A DNA stretch of 64,000 bases from an uncultured Collinsella sp. (GTDB lineage: Bacteria > Actinomycetota > Coriobacteriia > Coriobacteriales > Coriobacteriaceae), in contig CAKUOD010000012.1 of the NCBI GenBank assembly GCA_934668695.1, positions 1 through 64,000 of the forward strand, read 5' to 3'. The position numbers and the translations under genes were made by a program. Shown in pieces: positions 8,360 through 17,813 of this stretch. Position 1 is the stretch's first letter; every line of letters begins with the position of its first letter. Below the pieces are notes generated by a model, which was not told the DNA's origin, searched no databases, and was given only the letters and a program-made list of their open reading frames with translations.

Positions 8360-9646
8360 ATGGATAAGCTTGCAAAACCTAAAAACCGCGCGCTGTTTTT
8401 GGTCAGCGTGGCTGTGACCGGCGCATTCGCGGGTGCCGCTGTCTGGCTGTTCTTCTTTGCGATGGAGCACGGCATCGACTATCTGTGGACCGAGATTCCG
8501 CACATGTTGGGAGTGGCGTCGCCCGAGCTCGCCAGCGGCCCGTTCGGCTTTTTGCCGTATCCATTTTTCGTCTGCCTGCTGGGCGGTCTGCTGATCGGTC
8601 TGTACGAAAAGATGACGGGCACCAAGACCGACGACCTCAACCAGGTAATGGCCAAGGTCAAGCAAGACGGACGCTACCCGTATGACAATCTGGGCAAGCT
8701 TTCGCTCGCGGCATTGCTGCCGTTGCTGTTTGGCGGAAGTATTGGACCGGAGGCCGGACTGACCGGCGTTATCGCGGGTCTTTGCAGCTGGGTCGGCGAC
8801 CGCATGCGTCGCTTTGGCGCCGAGTTTAGGGAGCTCACGCTGTTGGGCACCCAGGCCGCGCTGACGGCACTCTTTACCGCGCCCGTCTTTGGCTTTGTGG
8901 CCCCGCTCGCCGGCAGCGCCGATGGCGAGGACTCCGCGTCTGACGAGATCACCATCAAGCTGCCCAAGGCACAGAAGACCGTGGTCTACGGCATCGCGAT
9001 TGCCGGCGGCCTGGGTACCTATCTGCTGCTCGGCCAGCTTGTGGGCGGCGGTATGGGCATGCCCAGGTTCGAGGCTGCCGAGGTGGGCAACCTGGAGCTC
9101 GCATGGCTTATCCCCCTGTCGCTGATCGGCACGGTCTGCGGCTGGCTGTACTTTGTCTCGGAGCACGCGAGCGAGGCACTGGCCCACGCGATAGGGGAGC
9201 GCCCTGTCGTTAAGGCCATGCTGGCCGGTCTGGTGCTTGCGGCTTGTGGCACGGTCCTGCCCTACACCATGTTTGCCGGCGAGACCCAGGCCGATGTCCT
9301 CATGGAAACCTATCTGACCATCCCCGCCGGCGTGCTTATCGCGACCGGTCTGGTCAAGGCTATGCTGACCCCGGCGCTTATCAACCTTGGTTGGCGCGGC
9401 GGCCACTTCTTCCCGGTTATCTTCTCGGGCGTAAGCCTGGGCTACGGCCTTGCCATCCTCACCGGTGCCGATCCGGTCTTTTGCGTCGCCGTCTGCACGG
9501 CATCGACGATGGGTGCGGTCATGCGTCAGCCGGTTATGGTCGTGGGCCTGCTGCTCATGTGCTTCCCGCTCAAGGGTATCGTCTGCATGATCATCGCCGC
9601 CGTTATCGCCGCCGGTATTCCGCTGCCCAAGCCGCTGCGCAAGTAG
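8360..9646 (+). CDS. ClC-family chloride channel/transporter
   Basis: This 428-residue membrane protein has about ten to twelve hydrophobic segments and the ClC signature GSIGPEAGLTG near residue 125. Further on it has GHFFPVIFSGVSLG (about 352-365), corresponding to the second anion-coordinating loop. ClC proteins work as homodimers and pass chloride or fluoride, or exchange them for protons. No cytoplasmic CBS domains are present. The canonical GREGP motif reads GPEAG here, as in other divergent members. A GGGAGGG lies just before the ATG. It is monocistronic and ends before a bidirectional terminator. Confidence 0.88.
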   Translation: MDKLAKPKNRALFLVSVAVTGAFAGAAVWLFFFAMEHGIDYLWTEIPHMLGVASPELASGPFGFLPYPFFVCLLGGLLIGLYEKMTGTKTDDLNQVMAKVKQDGRYPYDNLGKLSLAALLPLLFGGSIGPEAGLTGVIAGLCSWVGDRMRRFGAEFRELTLLGTQAALTALFTAPVFGFVAPLAGSADGEDSASDEITIKLPKAQKTVVYGIAIAGGLGTYLLLGQLVGGGMGMPRFEAAEVGNLELAWLIPLSLIGTVCGWLYFVSEHASEALAHAIGERPVVKAMLAGLVLAACGTVLPYTMFAGETQADVLMETYLTIPAGVLIATGLVKAMLTPALINLGWRGGHFFPVIFSGVSLGYGLAILTGADPVFCVAVCTASTMGAVMRQPVMVVGLLLMCFPLKGIVCMIIAAVIAAGIPLPKPLRK

Positions 9647-9734
9647 CGCGGCAGCGCACCGCCAATGCAGGCATCCCAAGCCTGGCGTAAGGATGTAACG
9701 GCTGCTGGTCTGCCCCAAAACTCATGAAGAAAGA

Positions 9735-9772
9735 AGCCGCGCGAGGTCGTATGTCTACGGCCTCGCGCGGCT
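9735..9772. terminator. Bidirectional terminator between the ClC and methyltransferase genes
   Basis: A 12-bp perfect stem (AGCCGCGCGAGG) encloses a 14-nt loop. It is followed by GTTGTTT on the plus strand and TTCTTTCTT on the minus strand, so it can serve both convergent genes. Confidence 0.8.
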
Positions 9773-9777
9773 GTTGT

Positions 9778-10515
9778 TTAGAGCTTCTTCAGCACGATGG
9801 CGATGGTGTTGAGATACTCGAGTGCGCCGGCTTCAACGGCAGCACGGTCGCCCGCTGCGTATTCGTTGTCGCAGGCGAGCCAATCTGCCCATGCCTCGTT
9901 GGTGCAGAGCATAGGTTGCATCGAGACAATCTCGACGCCGGGGGTCGGCTCGATCATGGCGCGCCACCAGGCTATGTCGTGCATGTAATCGAGCTGCTCG
10001 GGCGTCCAAGATGTGAGCAGACAGTCAGGCAGGTTCTCGTGGCAGTCGCGGACCATGCCGGGAATGCTTAAGTAGAGTATCCCGCCTTGCTTTACGTAGG
10101 GGAGCAAGCGTTCGCCCAGATAATGCGGGTCGCGCCCGTAGTAGTTGTACGAGTCGATGCTCACGACCGCATCAAAAAAGTCGCGCTCAAACGGCAAGCC
10201 TTGTGAGGCGTCCGCCTGAACGGGATGAATCGTGTCGCGCGAGATGCCGAGCGAATCAAAGAACGCGCGATTCTCCTCGGGGTCGCTCCACAGGTCGACA
10301 GCGTAGGTGTCAAACCCATATTCGCGGGCGAGCAGGGCACTGGTGATACCGGTGCCCGACCCAAGGTCGCAGACACGGGCGCCGCGGGGAATGCTCGCAT
10401 CGCAAAGGAGCTCTTCGCAGAGTTTGAGGGGGTTCGGACCCATAATCTTAGAGCGTACGAGTGCCGCGTCGAAGCTGGTGGCTTTTGGGAAGGATTGAGA
10501 TTTCGCAGAGTTCAT
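9778..10515 (-). CDS. Class I SAM-dependent methyltransferase
   Basis: The 245-residue protein has a class I methyltransferase fold. Motif I is VCDLGSGTGITS (about residues 47-58), an acidic residue follows at AVDLW, and motif IV-like DAVVSIDSYNYYG lies near 120. A C-terminal segment has several aromatic residues. It resembles small-molecule methyltransferases of the UbiE/cyclopropane type, but I recognise no specific substrate. AGGAAAG precedes the ATG. It is separated from the EamA gene by 275 bp, within which I see only a hairpin. Confidence 0.75.
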   Translation of the reverse strand: MNSAKSQSFPKATSFDAALVRSKIMGPNPLKLCEELLCDASIPRGARVCDLGSGTGITSALLAREYGFDTYAVDLWSDPEENRAFFDSLGISRDTIHPVQADASQGLPFERDFFDAVVSIDSYNYYGRDPHYLGERLLPYVKQGGILYLSIPGMVRDCHENLPDCLLTSWTPEQLDYMHDIAWWRAMIEPTPGVEIVSMQPMLCTNEAWADWLACDNEYAAGDRAAVEAGALEYLNTIAIVLKKL

Positions 10516-10666
10516 TGTTCTTTCCTATCAGGTGCATATGTGGCAGATGACGGAGGCGGAACGGCGCAACAAACCACGGCCGTTTTCATGGTTCTATGCG
10601 ATTGACCGTTCCCTAAAGAACAATGACCAAAAAGACATCCCCTTGGATGATCGAGATTGGGCCAAG

Positions 10667-10700
10667 GCCCGTGACGCCTTCATTGTAAGACGTCACGGGC
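10667..10700 (-). terminator. Possible weak terminator/hairpin downstream of the EamA gene
   Basis: GCCCGTGACG at 10667-10676 pairs with CGTCACGGGC at 10691-10700. There is no T tract on either strand, so termination is only a guess. The rest of 10516-10789 shows no convincing gene. Confidence 0.3.
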
Positions 10701-10789
10701 GCGCTGGGGATATGTCATTTGTCATATATTCGTATTTGCTGGCGACCGATTGTGACCAGGGACGTGCCGAGGCTCGCGTTCACTGCGCC

Positions 10790-11665
10790 TTACTTCCAAA
10801 TTGCGAGTGCAGTGGTGCCCAGAACGATGAGAAAAAGGCCGGCGGCGCTTCGGCGCGACAGCTTTTCGTTGAAGGCTAAGTGTGCGAACAGTACCGAAAC
10901 AACGATTGAGAGTTTGTCGATCTGCACCACGACACTCACTTGGCCTGCGGCGATGGCGTAGTAGTACAGCAGCCACGATGCGCCGGTCGCAATGCCCGAT
11001 GCTGCGAGAAATGTGAGTTCACGCCGGTCAACGCGCGCTACCTGTCCCAGTTTTCCCTTGGCGGCAACGATTGCCCATGCCATGGCTAGTACCACGCAGG
11101 TGCGGATCGCCGTGGCCAGATTGGATTCGACTCCTTCGATGCCAACCTTGGCAAGGATGGACGTGAGTGCTGCGAAAACGGCGGCGCCGATGGCGTAGGC
11201 AAGCCAGGTTCGGTCTTGCTTCTGGCCCACGCCAGCTGACTGCCTCTTCTCAATCATCAGGAACGTGCCGAGGGTGATTACGGCCGTCCCGATAAGCTTT
11301 ACGGCCAGATTGCTTGTCTCGCCAAAGAGGACGATGGCGATCAGCGCGGCGAGTACGGTGCTCATCTTGTCGACCGGTACGACCTTATTGACGTCTCCAA
11401 TGCTGAGCGCCTTAAAGTAGCAGATCCACGAAGCGCCAGTGGCAAGTCCTGAGAGGACGAGGAATAGCCAAGCCTTAGCCGCGATGCTGCCAATGGTCCC
11501 GATGGATCCAGAAATGCCCGCCATTACCCAGGCAAATACGAGCACCACGCAGGTACGGATGGCGGTGGCGATATCGGAATCGGTGTGTTTGATGCCGCAT
11601 TTGGCCAGGATAGATGTGATGCCGGCAAAGAATGCCGAGCCAAGCGCTGCAGCGACCCACGACAT
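10790..11665 (-). CDS. EamA/DMT-family transporter
   Basis: The 291-residue protein has ten predicted transmembrane helices built from two homologous halves. The phrase ITSILAK(C/V)GI recurs at about residues 16 and 160, and ATAIRTCVVL and GLATGASW/GIATGASW also recur. This visible internal duplication is the EamA (drug/metabolite exporter) architecture. Members move amino acids, nucleotide precursors or drugs across the plasma membrane; the substrate cannot be told from sequence. GGGGAGG lies 9 nt before the ATG. A second, unrelated EamA gene lies at 29020-29922. Confidence 0.88.
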   Translation of the reverse strand: MSWVAAALGSAFFAGITSILAKCGIKHTDSDIATAIRTCVVLVFAWVMAGISGSIGTIGSIAAKAWLFLVLSGLATGASWICYFKALSIGDVNKVVPVDKMSTVLAALIAIVLFGETSNLAVKLIGTAVITLGTFLMIEKRQSAGVGQKQDRTWLAYAIGAAVFAALTSILAKVGIEGVESNLATAIRTCVVLAMAWAIVAAKGKLGQVARVDRRELTFLAASGIATGASWLLYYYAIAAGQVSVVVQIDKLSIVVSVLFAHLAFNEKLSRRSAAGLFLIVLGTTALAIWK

Positions 11666-11801
11666 GGGTGAAATGCCTCCCCAAGAACGACTGCGCCAAA
11701 TCTACGGCGCACGTCCGATGATACCGTTCCGCCGCGAAGCTTTGATATCGCTGTGGCGAGACAGGGATCATATTTCGAGATGCCATTTGGTTAAGGCTCG
11801 A

Positions 11802-11989
11802 ATCGAAGGTGAATGGTTTTCCCGAGAAGTGAACGAGTAAATCTGGACCCCCGGAACATGCAGACTTTTTGCGAATAAAACCGCAGGATTTTTAGAGAAG
11901 AACCGCAGGAATTAAACCATTGAAAATGTCGATGATACGGGGTGCTGATTTTGCTCGTTCACTTCCCAGGAAAACCATTCACCTTCGAT
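11802..11989. mobile_element. Candidate MITE-like element with 36-bp imperfect terminal inverted repeats
   Basis: The arms 11802-11837 and 11954-11989 are inverted copies of 36 bp with two mismatches, enclosing 116 bp. The core is AT-richer than its surroundings and contains a short direct repeat (AACCGCAGGA at about 11880 and 11901). It sits in the longest non-coding stretch of the window (11666-12116). No transposase is present and no clear target-site duplication was found, so the mobile nature is inferred only from structure. Confidence 0.5.
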
Positions 11990-12083
11990 ATGCTGCCGGT
12001 CTTTCTTTGGTTGCCAAGAGCTAAGCGGCATACCGTGAAGGGTGGTAGCGATGTTGTTGCTACTTCGTCTCATCTAGTAAATG

Positions 12084-12098
12084 AGGCGGGTGCCGCCT
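12084..12098 (-). terminator. Weak terminator after the GntR-ABC operon
   Basis: AGGCGG and CCGCCT form a short GC stem with a 3-nt loop. On the minus strand it is followed by CATTTACT, just downstream of the permease stop at 12117. Confidence 0.4.
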
Positions 12099-12116
12099 AA
12101 ATCCTTCAGCTGTTGA

Positions 12117-12815
12117 TTACAGATCGCGTGCGCGATAGACCTTGGTGCTGACGGCGCAGCTGACCATGAATAGCAGGAACGCCAGGACGCCTATGCCAGC
12201 GCACAGGCATCCGATGACAGCGGGGTCGGGATTTGCTCCGGTAAATGACATGAGCCAGTTGCTGATGGGGTTGGAGGAGCTCAACATTGCCATGGTGCCG
12301 CAGCCAAGCAGGGCAAACAGGCCGACGGAAAGACGCAACGCCTCCATGTGCCCAAATCGGAAGAATATCGGCTGCGCCAAAAACACCATCATGAGGGAAA
12401 TGAGCATCGATGCCGCCGAGGCAGCTGCGATTTCAAAGACCGTCTGGCCTGTCGAAGGGATGCCCATGTGATCGAAGAACGGAAGGGCGAGGATGTTCAG
12501 AAGCGTAGCCGCGCATGCCATGACGGCCGAGAAGGTAATAATGCACAGGTAGCGTGCGCAGACGATGTCCTTGCGCGAAAACGGCAGTGTTGCCCGATAG
12601 CGCTCCCAACCGTTTTGGTTATCGTAGCCAGCCAGCGAGTTCATGATAATGATGGGTGACATGGCGCTGACGGCACAGGTGCCGGCACTCATGCCAGAGT
12701 CGCCATCCGATGCGTTGGCAAGGGTCAGCACGACGAATATGAACAGGCCGACGCCGGCGATGCTCGGGAGAAACGAACGCATGATAGCGGTCTCGGACAT
12801 AAAGGCGCGTTTCAT
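12117..12815 (-). CDS. ABC-2 type transporter permease
   Basis: The 232-residue protein has six hydrophobic helices and the NGWERYRATLPFSRKDIVCARY loop region characteristic of ABC-2 permeases of the YtrC/bacitracin-like small-subunit group. It is the membrane half of an exporter whose ATPase is encoded immediately upstream, with an ATGA overlap at 12812-12815. With the GntR gene this forms a regulator-ATPase-permease operon, an arrangement commonly induced by cell-wall stress or antibiotics. The substrate is unknown. Confidence 0.82.
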   Translation of the reverse strand: MKRAFMSETAIMRSFLPSIAGVGLFIFVVLTLANASDGDSGMSAGTCAVSAMSPIIIMNSLAGYDNQNGWERYRATLPFSRKDIVCARYLCIITFSAVMACAATLLNILALPFFDHMGIPSTGQTVFEIAAASAASMLISLMMVFLAQPIFFRFGHMEALRLSVGLFALLGCGTMAMLSSSNPISNWLMSFTGANPDPAVIGCLCAGIGVLAFLLFMVSCAVSTKVYRARDL

Positions 12816-13693
12816 TTGGAGGCTCCTTTCAGCGTAAGGCGCAGGTAGTCATCGATGGAAATCCGATCACAGGGAATCTCGGGAAATGCTTCGAGCGTTT
12901 CGCGGCGATTGGGGACGAGTACGTCCACGCTGTAGGCATGACGGGCGGCACGGGCGCCTTCGACGCAAGCCATGAGCTCGGCGGCTTGTGCCTGGGTACA
13001 GTGAGCGATGCCGGCGCGGTCGGTAATGTCCTCGCGCGGCATATCAAAAACGATCGAGCCGTTATCGATGCAGACGACGCGGTCTGCCGCGCGTTCAAGA
13101 TCGGATGTAATGTGGCTCGAGAACAATATGCTGCGCTGTCCGTCGGCGACAAAGGCGAGCAGCTCATCGAGCAGCTCCTCACGTGCCATGGGGTCGAGGC
13201 CTGCCGTAGCTTCGTCCAGGATGAGCAGCTCGGCCTTGTGGCTGAGCGCACACGCGAGCTGCAGCTTCATACCCATGCCGCGGGAGAGGTCTTTGACCTT
13301 TGCCTTGGGGTCGAGGCCAAATCGATCGATGAGGCCGGTGAACGTGTCATGGTTCCAGGTGGGGTACGCTGAGCCTACGAGTGCCTCGACCTCGGCCACC
13401 TTGAGCGTGGAAGGGAAGGGGCACGTGTCCAGAACGAGACCGATGCGAGAGCGCACACGACGTTGTTGTTCATCGGGCGCATTGGCATCGCAGCTCTGCC
13501 CAAACAAGTTCACCTCGCCGGAATCGAGCTTTATGAGCCCGAGTGCGGCGCGGATGGTCGTTGTCTTTCCGGCGCCGTTTGCGCCCACAAAGCCAACAAT
13601 CTGGCCGGGCTCCACGGCAAACGTGACGTTGCGCAGAGAAAAGCGGTCGCTTACACGGCGTGAGGCACCTTTGAGTTCTAGCAAGTTTTGCAT
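12812..13693 (-). CDS. ABC transporter ATP-binding protein
   Basis: The 293-residue ATPase has Walker A GANGAGKTT (about residues 38-46), a Q-loop region, an ABC signature LSRGM (about 137-141), Walker B LLILDEATAGLDP and the H-loop SSH. The remaining C-terminal part (about 215-290) is the extension usual for exporters with ABC-2 permeases. It would energise the permease encoded at 12117-12815, with which it overlaps by 4 bp. The GntR regulator lies 23 bp upstream. Its start is an ATG after AAAGG. Confidence 0.9.
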   Translation of the reverse strand: MQNLLELKGASRRVSDRFSLRNVTFAVEPGQIVGFVGANGAGKTTTIRAALGLIKLDSGEVNLFGQSCDANAPDEQQRRVRSRIGLVLDTCPFPSTLKVAEVEALVGSAYPTWNHDTFTGLIDRFGLDPKAKVKDLSRGMGMKLQLACALSHKAELLILDEATAGLDPMAREELLDELLAFVADGQRSILFSSHITSDLERAADRVVCIDNGSIVFDMPREDITDRAGIAHCTQAQAAELMACVEGARAARHAYSVDVLVPNRRETLEAFPEIPCDRISIDDYLRLTLKGASK

Positions 13694-13716
13694 GGTATAG
13701 CCTTTCTTGCAGATGG

Positions 13717-14097
13717 CTACTGCATGGTTTCGGGGGCAACAAGGTCGAGCATTTCGTGCAGCTTCTCGCGCGTGACGCCCAGGGCCTCTGCCTGTGTCGC
13801 TGCCTGTGCAAGCAGCTCTTCGACATGGCAGAGCTGGTTTTCGCGCAAGAGCTCTTGGTTGCCCTCGGCGACAAAGCAGCCTTTGCCTTGCACGGTGCAG
13901 ATAAACCCAAGTTGCTCCAGGTCGGCGTAGGCGCGCTTGGTGGTGATGACGCTCACGCCCAGGTCGTTGGCAAGCGCACGGATGCTGGGGAGTTTGGCTC
14001 CCGCAGCGAGTGTCCCCGAGAGTATCTGAGCTTTGACCTGCGAGGATATCTGCTCGTAGATGGGCTTGTCACTCGAATTGGATAGGATGATGTCCAC
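13717..14097 (-). CDS. GntR-family (YtrA subfamily) transcriptional regulator
   Basis: The 126-residue protein consists of a GntR winged helix (about residues 8-75, with YEQISSQVKAQILSGTLAAG and PSIRALANDLGVSVITTKRAY). A short C-terminal helical tail (about 85-126) rich in Gln, Glu and Leu follows. This size is typical of YtrA-like repressors that autoregulate ABC-2 exporter operons. The start is a GTG with AAGGAG about 5 nt upstream. It is the first gene of the operon with the ATPase and permease. Confidence 0.88.
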   Translation of the reverse strand: MDIILSNSSDKPIYEQISSQVKAQILSGTLAAGAKLPSIRALANDLGVSVITTKRAYADLEQLGFICTVQGKGCFVAEGNQELLRENQLCHVEELLAQAATQAEALGVTREKLHEMLDLVAPETMQ

Positions 14098-14207
14098 AGC
14101 GGCTCCTTAGCTGATGGGCTACATGTGTATATAACCGGTAAGCACAGTATATATACACTATGCACAGTTACGCAAGAGGAAAAATCGGGATTGCCGACGA
14201 CCGTTTG

Positions 14208-14262
14208 TCTCGATCTGTAACAGTAAGAGGGTCAAATCGGGCCTAACTGTTACAGTTTGAGA
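14208..14262. repeat. 55-bp palindromic repeat, copy 1
   Basis: This imperfect palindrome begins TCTCGATCTGTAACAG and ends CTGTTACAGTTTGAGA. A second copy begins 80 bp later. It lies in the 392-bp gap between the GntR and prfC genes, where I see otherwise only the prfC -10 element. Confidence 0.75.
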
Positions 14263-14287
14263 TTTTGGCGGCAGACCCATTCGTTCA

Positions 14288-14342
14288 TCTCAATCTGTAA
14301 CAGGTAGAGGCTCAAAACCCGTCTAGATGTTACAGATCAAGA
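14288..14342. repeat. 55-bp palindromic repeat, copy 2
   Basis: It begins TCTCAATCTGTAACAG and ends TGTTACAGATCAAGA. It matches copy 1 over most of its length, including a shared AGAGG(G/C)TCAAA centre. Confidence 0.75.
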
Positions 14343-14434
14343 CAAACTGCTGCGGAGTGCTGCCGCCGACCGGCAACCAAGACCCCGACTGATGAATTTG
14401 TCCTGATAGGCGCCCTGTCGCAGCGTTTCGCGGC

Positions 14435-14440
14435 TACAAT
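14435..14440 (+). promoter_or_regulatory. -10 element TACAAT upstream of prfC
   Basis: TACAAT lies 49 bp before the prfC ATG. The spacing allows a short leader containing AAAGGA. Confidence 0.4.
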
Positions 14441-14489
14441 GGACGGGTTACATCGACGTAATGCATATAGAACGCAAGAAAGGATCCGC

Positions 14490-16103
<1,614 letters not shown>

Positions 16104-16109
16104 CGCATC

Positions 16110-16147
16110 GGCGCGGTGGCCCTGTGGGGCTGCCGCGCCATTTGCTT
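16110..16147 (+). terminator. Rho-independent terminator of prfC
   Basis: The arms GGCGCGGTGGCCC and GGGCTGCCGCGCC form a 13-bp stem including two G-U pairs and a 4-nt loop. ATTTGCTT follows. Confidence 0.75.
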
Positions 16148-16168
16148 GCCTGATGCCGTGTGAGCGGC

Positions 16169-16174
16169 TATCAT
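16169..16174 (+). promoter_or_regulatory. -10 element TATCAT upstream of the VUT transporter gene
   Basis: TATCAT lies 85 bp before the ATG at 16260, implying a leader of about 79 nt that contains the hairpin at 16204-16232. Confidence 0.35.
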
Positions 16175-16203
16175 ACCCACCGTCGTCTCAAGACCGGGGC
16201 GTC

Positions 16204-16253
16204 CGAGCAGTTCGGGTCCGATATCCTGCTCGTTAAACCTAAAACCAAAGGAG
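16204..16253 (+). promoter_or_regulatory. Structured leader, possible preQ1-type riboswitch
   Basis: CGAGCAG (16204-16210) pairs with CTGCTCG (16226-16232) around a 15-nt loop containing GGGT. The A-rich tail after the stem (16233-16250) contains AACC, which could pair with the loop to form an H-type pseudoknot, and it runs into the AAAGGAG ribosome site. The layout and the gene downstream recall class I preQ1 riboswitches, but the consensus was not matched base by base. Confidence 0.3.
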
Positions 16254-16259
16254 TACATA

Positions 16260-16982
16260 ATGATCAAGAAGGTCATGGAGGACTATAAGGTCCTGTTGCG
16301 GAGCATTCCCGCGGCGACGGTTTCGCTGTTTTTCGTGAGCGTCATCATGATGAACCTGCTGGCCAACAAAGAGCTCATCAGCCTGCCGTATCTGGCACTC
16401 GATTGCGGCTTTGTGGTGAGCTGGGTTTCGTTTTTGTGCCAGGACATGATCTGCAAGCGCTTTGGCGCCAAGGCATCCATCAAAATCTCTATCCTCGCGC
16501 TGCTGGTCAACCTGGCCGTGAGCCTGTGCTTTTGGGCATGCTCGCTCACGCCCGGTATGTGGGGCGCCTACTACGACACGGGCATGATCGAGGTCAACAC
16601 TGCCCTTAACGCCACCATCGGTGGCACCTGGTACGTGGTACTGGGCTCTTCGCTGGCAATGCTCGTCTCTGCCGTGGTTAACTCCACGCTCAACCAGTCG
16701 CTCGGCCGCATGCTCAAAAAGAATAATTTTGCGAGCTTTGCCTTTCGCTCCTATGTGTCCACGGGCATTGGCCAGTTTATCGACAACTTGGTCTTTGCCA
16801 TTGTGGTGAGCCATACGTTCTTTGGTTGGACCTGGGTGCAGGTCCTTATGTGCTCGCTGACCGGCGCTGTTGCCGAGCTGCTGTGCGAGGTCTTCCTGAG
16901 CCCCGTGGGCTACAAGGTCGTGCGTGGCTGGGAGCGCGAGAACGTGGGCGCCGAGTACCTCGAGCGCCACGCAACCGCCTAA
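16260..16982 (+). CDS. VUT-family (DUF165/YhhQ-like) queuosine precursor transporter
   Basis: The 240-residue membrane protein has about six to seven transmembrane helices. It shows the YhhQ/VUT features FVVSWVSFLCQDMICKRFG (about residues 48-66) and a second half with SYVSTGIGQFIDNLVF (about 163-178), corresponding to the family's conserved Gly-Gln-Asp positions. Members import 7-deazaguanine precursors (preQ0/preQ1) for queuosine in tRNA. An AAAGGAG lies about 6 nt before the ATG at the end of a structured leader. The SDR gene follows 9 bp downstream on the same strand. Confidence 0.8.
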   Translation: MIKKVMEDYKVLLRSIPAATVSLFFVSVIMMNLLANKELISLPYLALDCGFVVSWVSFLCQDMICKRFGAKASIKISILALLVNLAVSLCFWACSLTPGMWGAYYDTGMIEVNTALNATIGGTWYVVLGSSLAMLVSAVVNSTLNQSLGRMLKKNNFASFAFRSYVSTGIGQFIDNLVFAIVVSHTFFGWTWVQVLMCSLTGAVAELLCEVFLSPVGYKVVRGWERENVGAEYLERHATA

Positions 16983-16991
16983 GGAGCCAGC

Positions 16992-17672
16992 ATGCAGGTG
17001 TTGATCACGGGTGCTTCGGGCGGCATTGGAGCCGCATGTGTGCAGCGCTTTTTGGACGAGGGCCACGAGGTCGTGGGCTTCGATCTACTGCCGGCCGCGG
17101 TCGAGCACGAGCGCTACCGTCACCTGATTGTGGACGTCCGCGAGCCGGATACGTTTCCGGACGACCTTGAGCCCCAGTTGATCGTGAACGTCGCCGGCAC
17201 GCAAGATTCGGCCGACGACATCGCCGCCAACCTGTGTGGCACCATCAACGTGACCGAACGCTACGCCTTTGTGGGGGAGGGGCTTGCCGCCAAGCCGACA
17301 CCGGCTATCAAATCCGTGGTCAATGTGGGGTCGGCGAGCGGACATACGGGATCGGAGTTTTCCGCCTATGCTGCCAGCAAGGGCGGCATTATCGCCTATA
17401 CCAAGAACCTTGCGAACCGCCTGGCGCCGCAGGCCATCGCCAACAGCGTGGACCCGGGCGGTGTCATCACACCGCTCAACCGTTGCGTGATGGAAGACGA
17501 GCGTCTGTGGGCCCAGATTATGGAGCTCACCCCGCTCAAGCGCTGGGCCACGGCGCAAGAAATCGCCGAGTGGATCTACTTTGTGGGTGTGACCAACCGG
17601 TTTATGACCGGGCAGAGTCTGCTCATCGATGGCGGCGAGGCCGGCCGCACCCAGTTTATTTGGCCCGAGTAA
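16992..17672 (+). CDS. Short-chain dehydrogenase/reductase
   Basis: This 226-residue classical SDR has the N-terminal cofactor motif TGASGGIGA (about residues 6-14) and an NVAG motif (about 66-69). The catalytic pattern includes a Ser in GSASGHTG and the YxxxK in YAASK, with a PGG-containing loop after it. An acidic residue after the second strand (GFDLL) suggests NAD(H) preference. The substrate is unknown. It lies 9 bp after the transporter gene with AAGGAG before the ATG, so it is probably cotranscribed, and it ends at a strong terminator. Confidence 0.87.
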   Translation: MQVLITGASGGIGAACVQRFLDEGHEVVGFDLLPAAVEHERYRHLIVDVREPDTFPDDLEPQLIVNVAGTQDSADDIAANLCGTINVTERYAFVGEGLAAKPTPAIKSVVNVGSASGHTGSEFSAYAASKGGIIAYTKNLANRLAPQAIANSVDPGGVITPLNRCVMEDERLWAQIMELTPLKRWATAQEIAEWIYFVGVTNRFMTGQSLLIDGGEAGRTQFIWPE

Positions 17673-17675
17673 CAG

Positions 17676-17711
17676 ACGCGCCCGATGACAAAAGCCGTCG
17701 GGCGCGTTTTT
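17676..17711 (+). terminator. Rho-independent terminator after the SDR gene
   Basis: ACGCGCCCGATG pairs with CGTCGGGCGCGT around an 8-nt loop, followed by TTTTT. Confidence 0.9.
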
Positions 17712-17784
17712 ACATCAAGGGGTATCAATAAAAGTTAACTTTAGCTGGCCTTTATCTTCGTAAAGCCCCTTTGAGCTGGTAAAA

Positions 17785-17812
17785 TTACCCCCTAAACAGA
17801 ACAAGGGGGTAA
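17785..17812 (+). promoter_or_regulatory. Inverted repeat overlapping the ribosome-binding site of the hybrid kinase operon
   Basis: TTACCCCCT (17785-17793) is the perfect complement of AGGGGGTAA (17804-17812). The right arm is the Shine-Dalgarno region just before the TTG start at 17814. In RNA the hairpin would mask the ribosome site; in DNA it could be an operator. Confidence 0.45.
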
Positions 17813-17813
17813 A

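Noticed and set aside
8225..9718. Long open frame on the minus strand opposite the ClC gene
   Set aside because: It is antisense to a gene with clear ClC motifs, has no ribosome site, and its predicted protein is low-complexity (His, Gln, Arg and Gly rich). High GC makes such open antisense frames common; the same holds at 14448-16058, 17829-19370, 41585-43072 and 45591-47144.
10532..10879. Open frame in the gap after the methyltransferase gene
   Set aside because: It overlaps the 3' end of the EamA gene on the other strand, shows no conserved motif and has no ribosome site.
11942..12100. 52-codon frame from GTG 11942 inside and beyond the inverted-repeat element
   Set aside because: It has protein-like composition, but no ribosome site and it includes one arm of the repeat. 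It may be a remnant coding end, not a supported gene.
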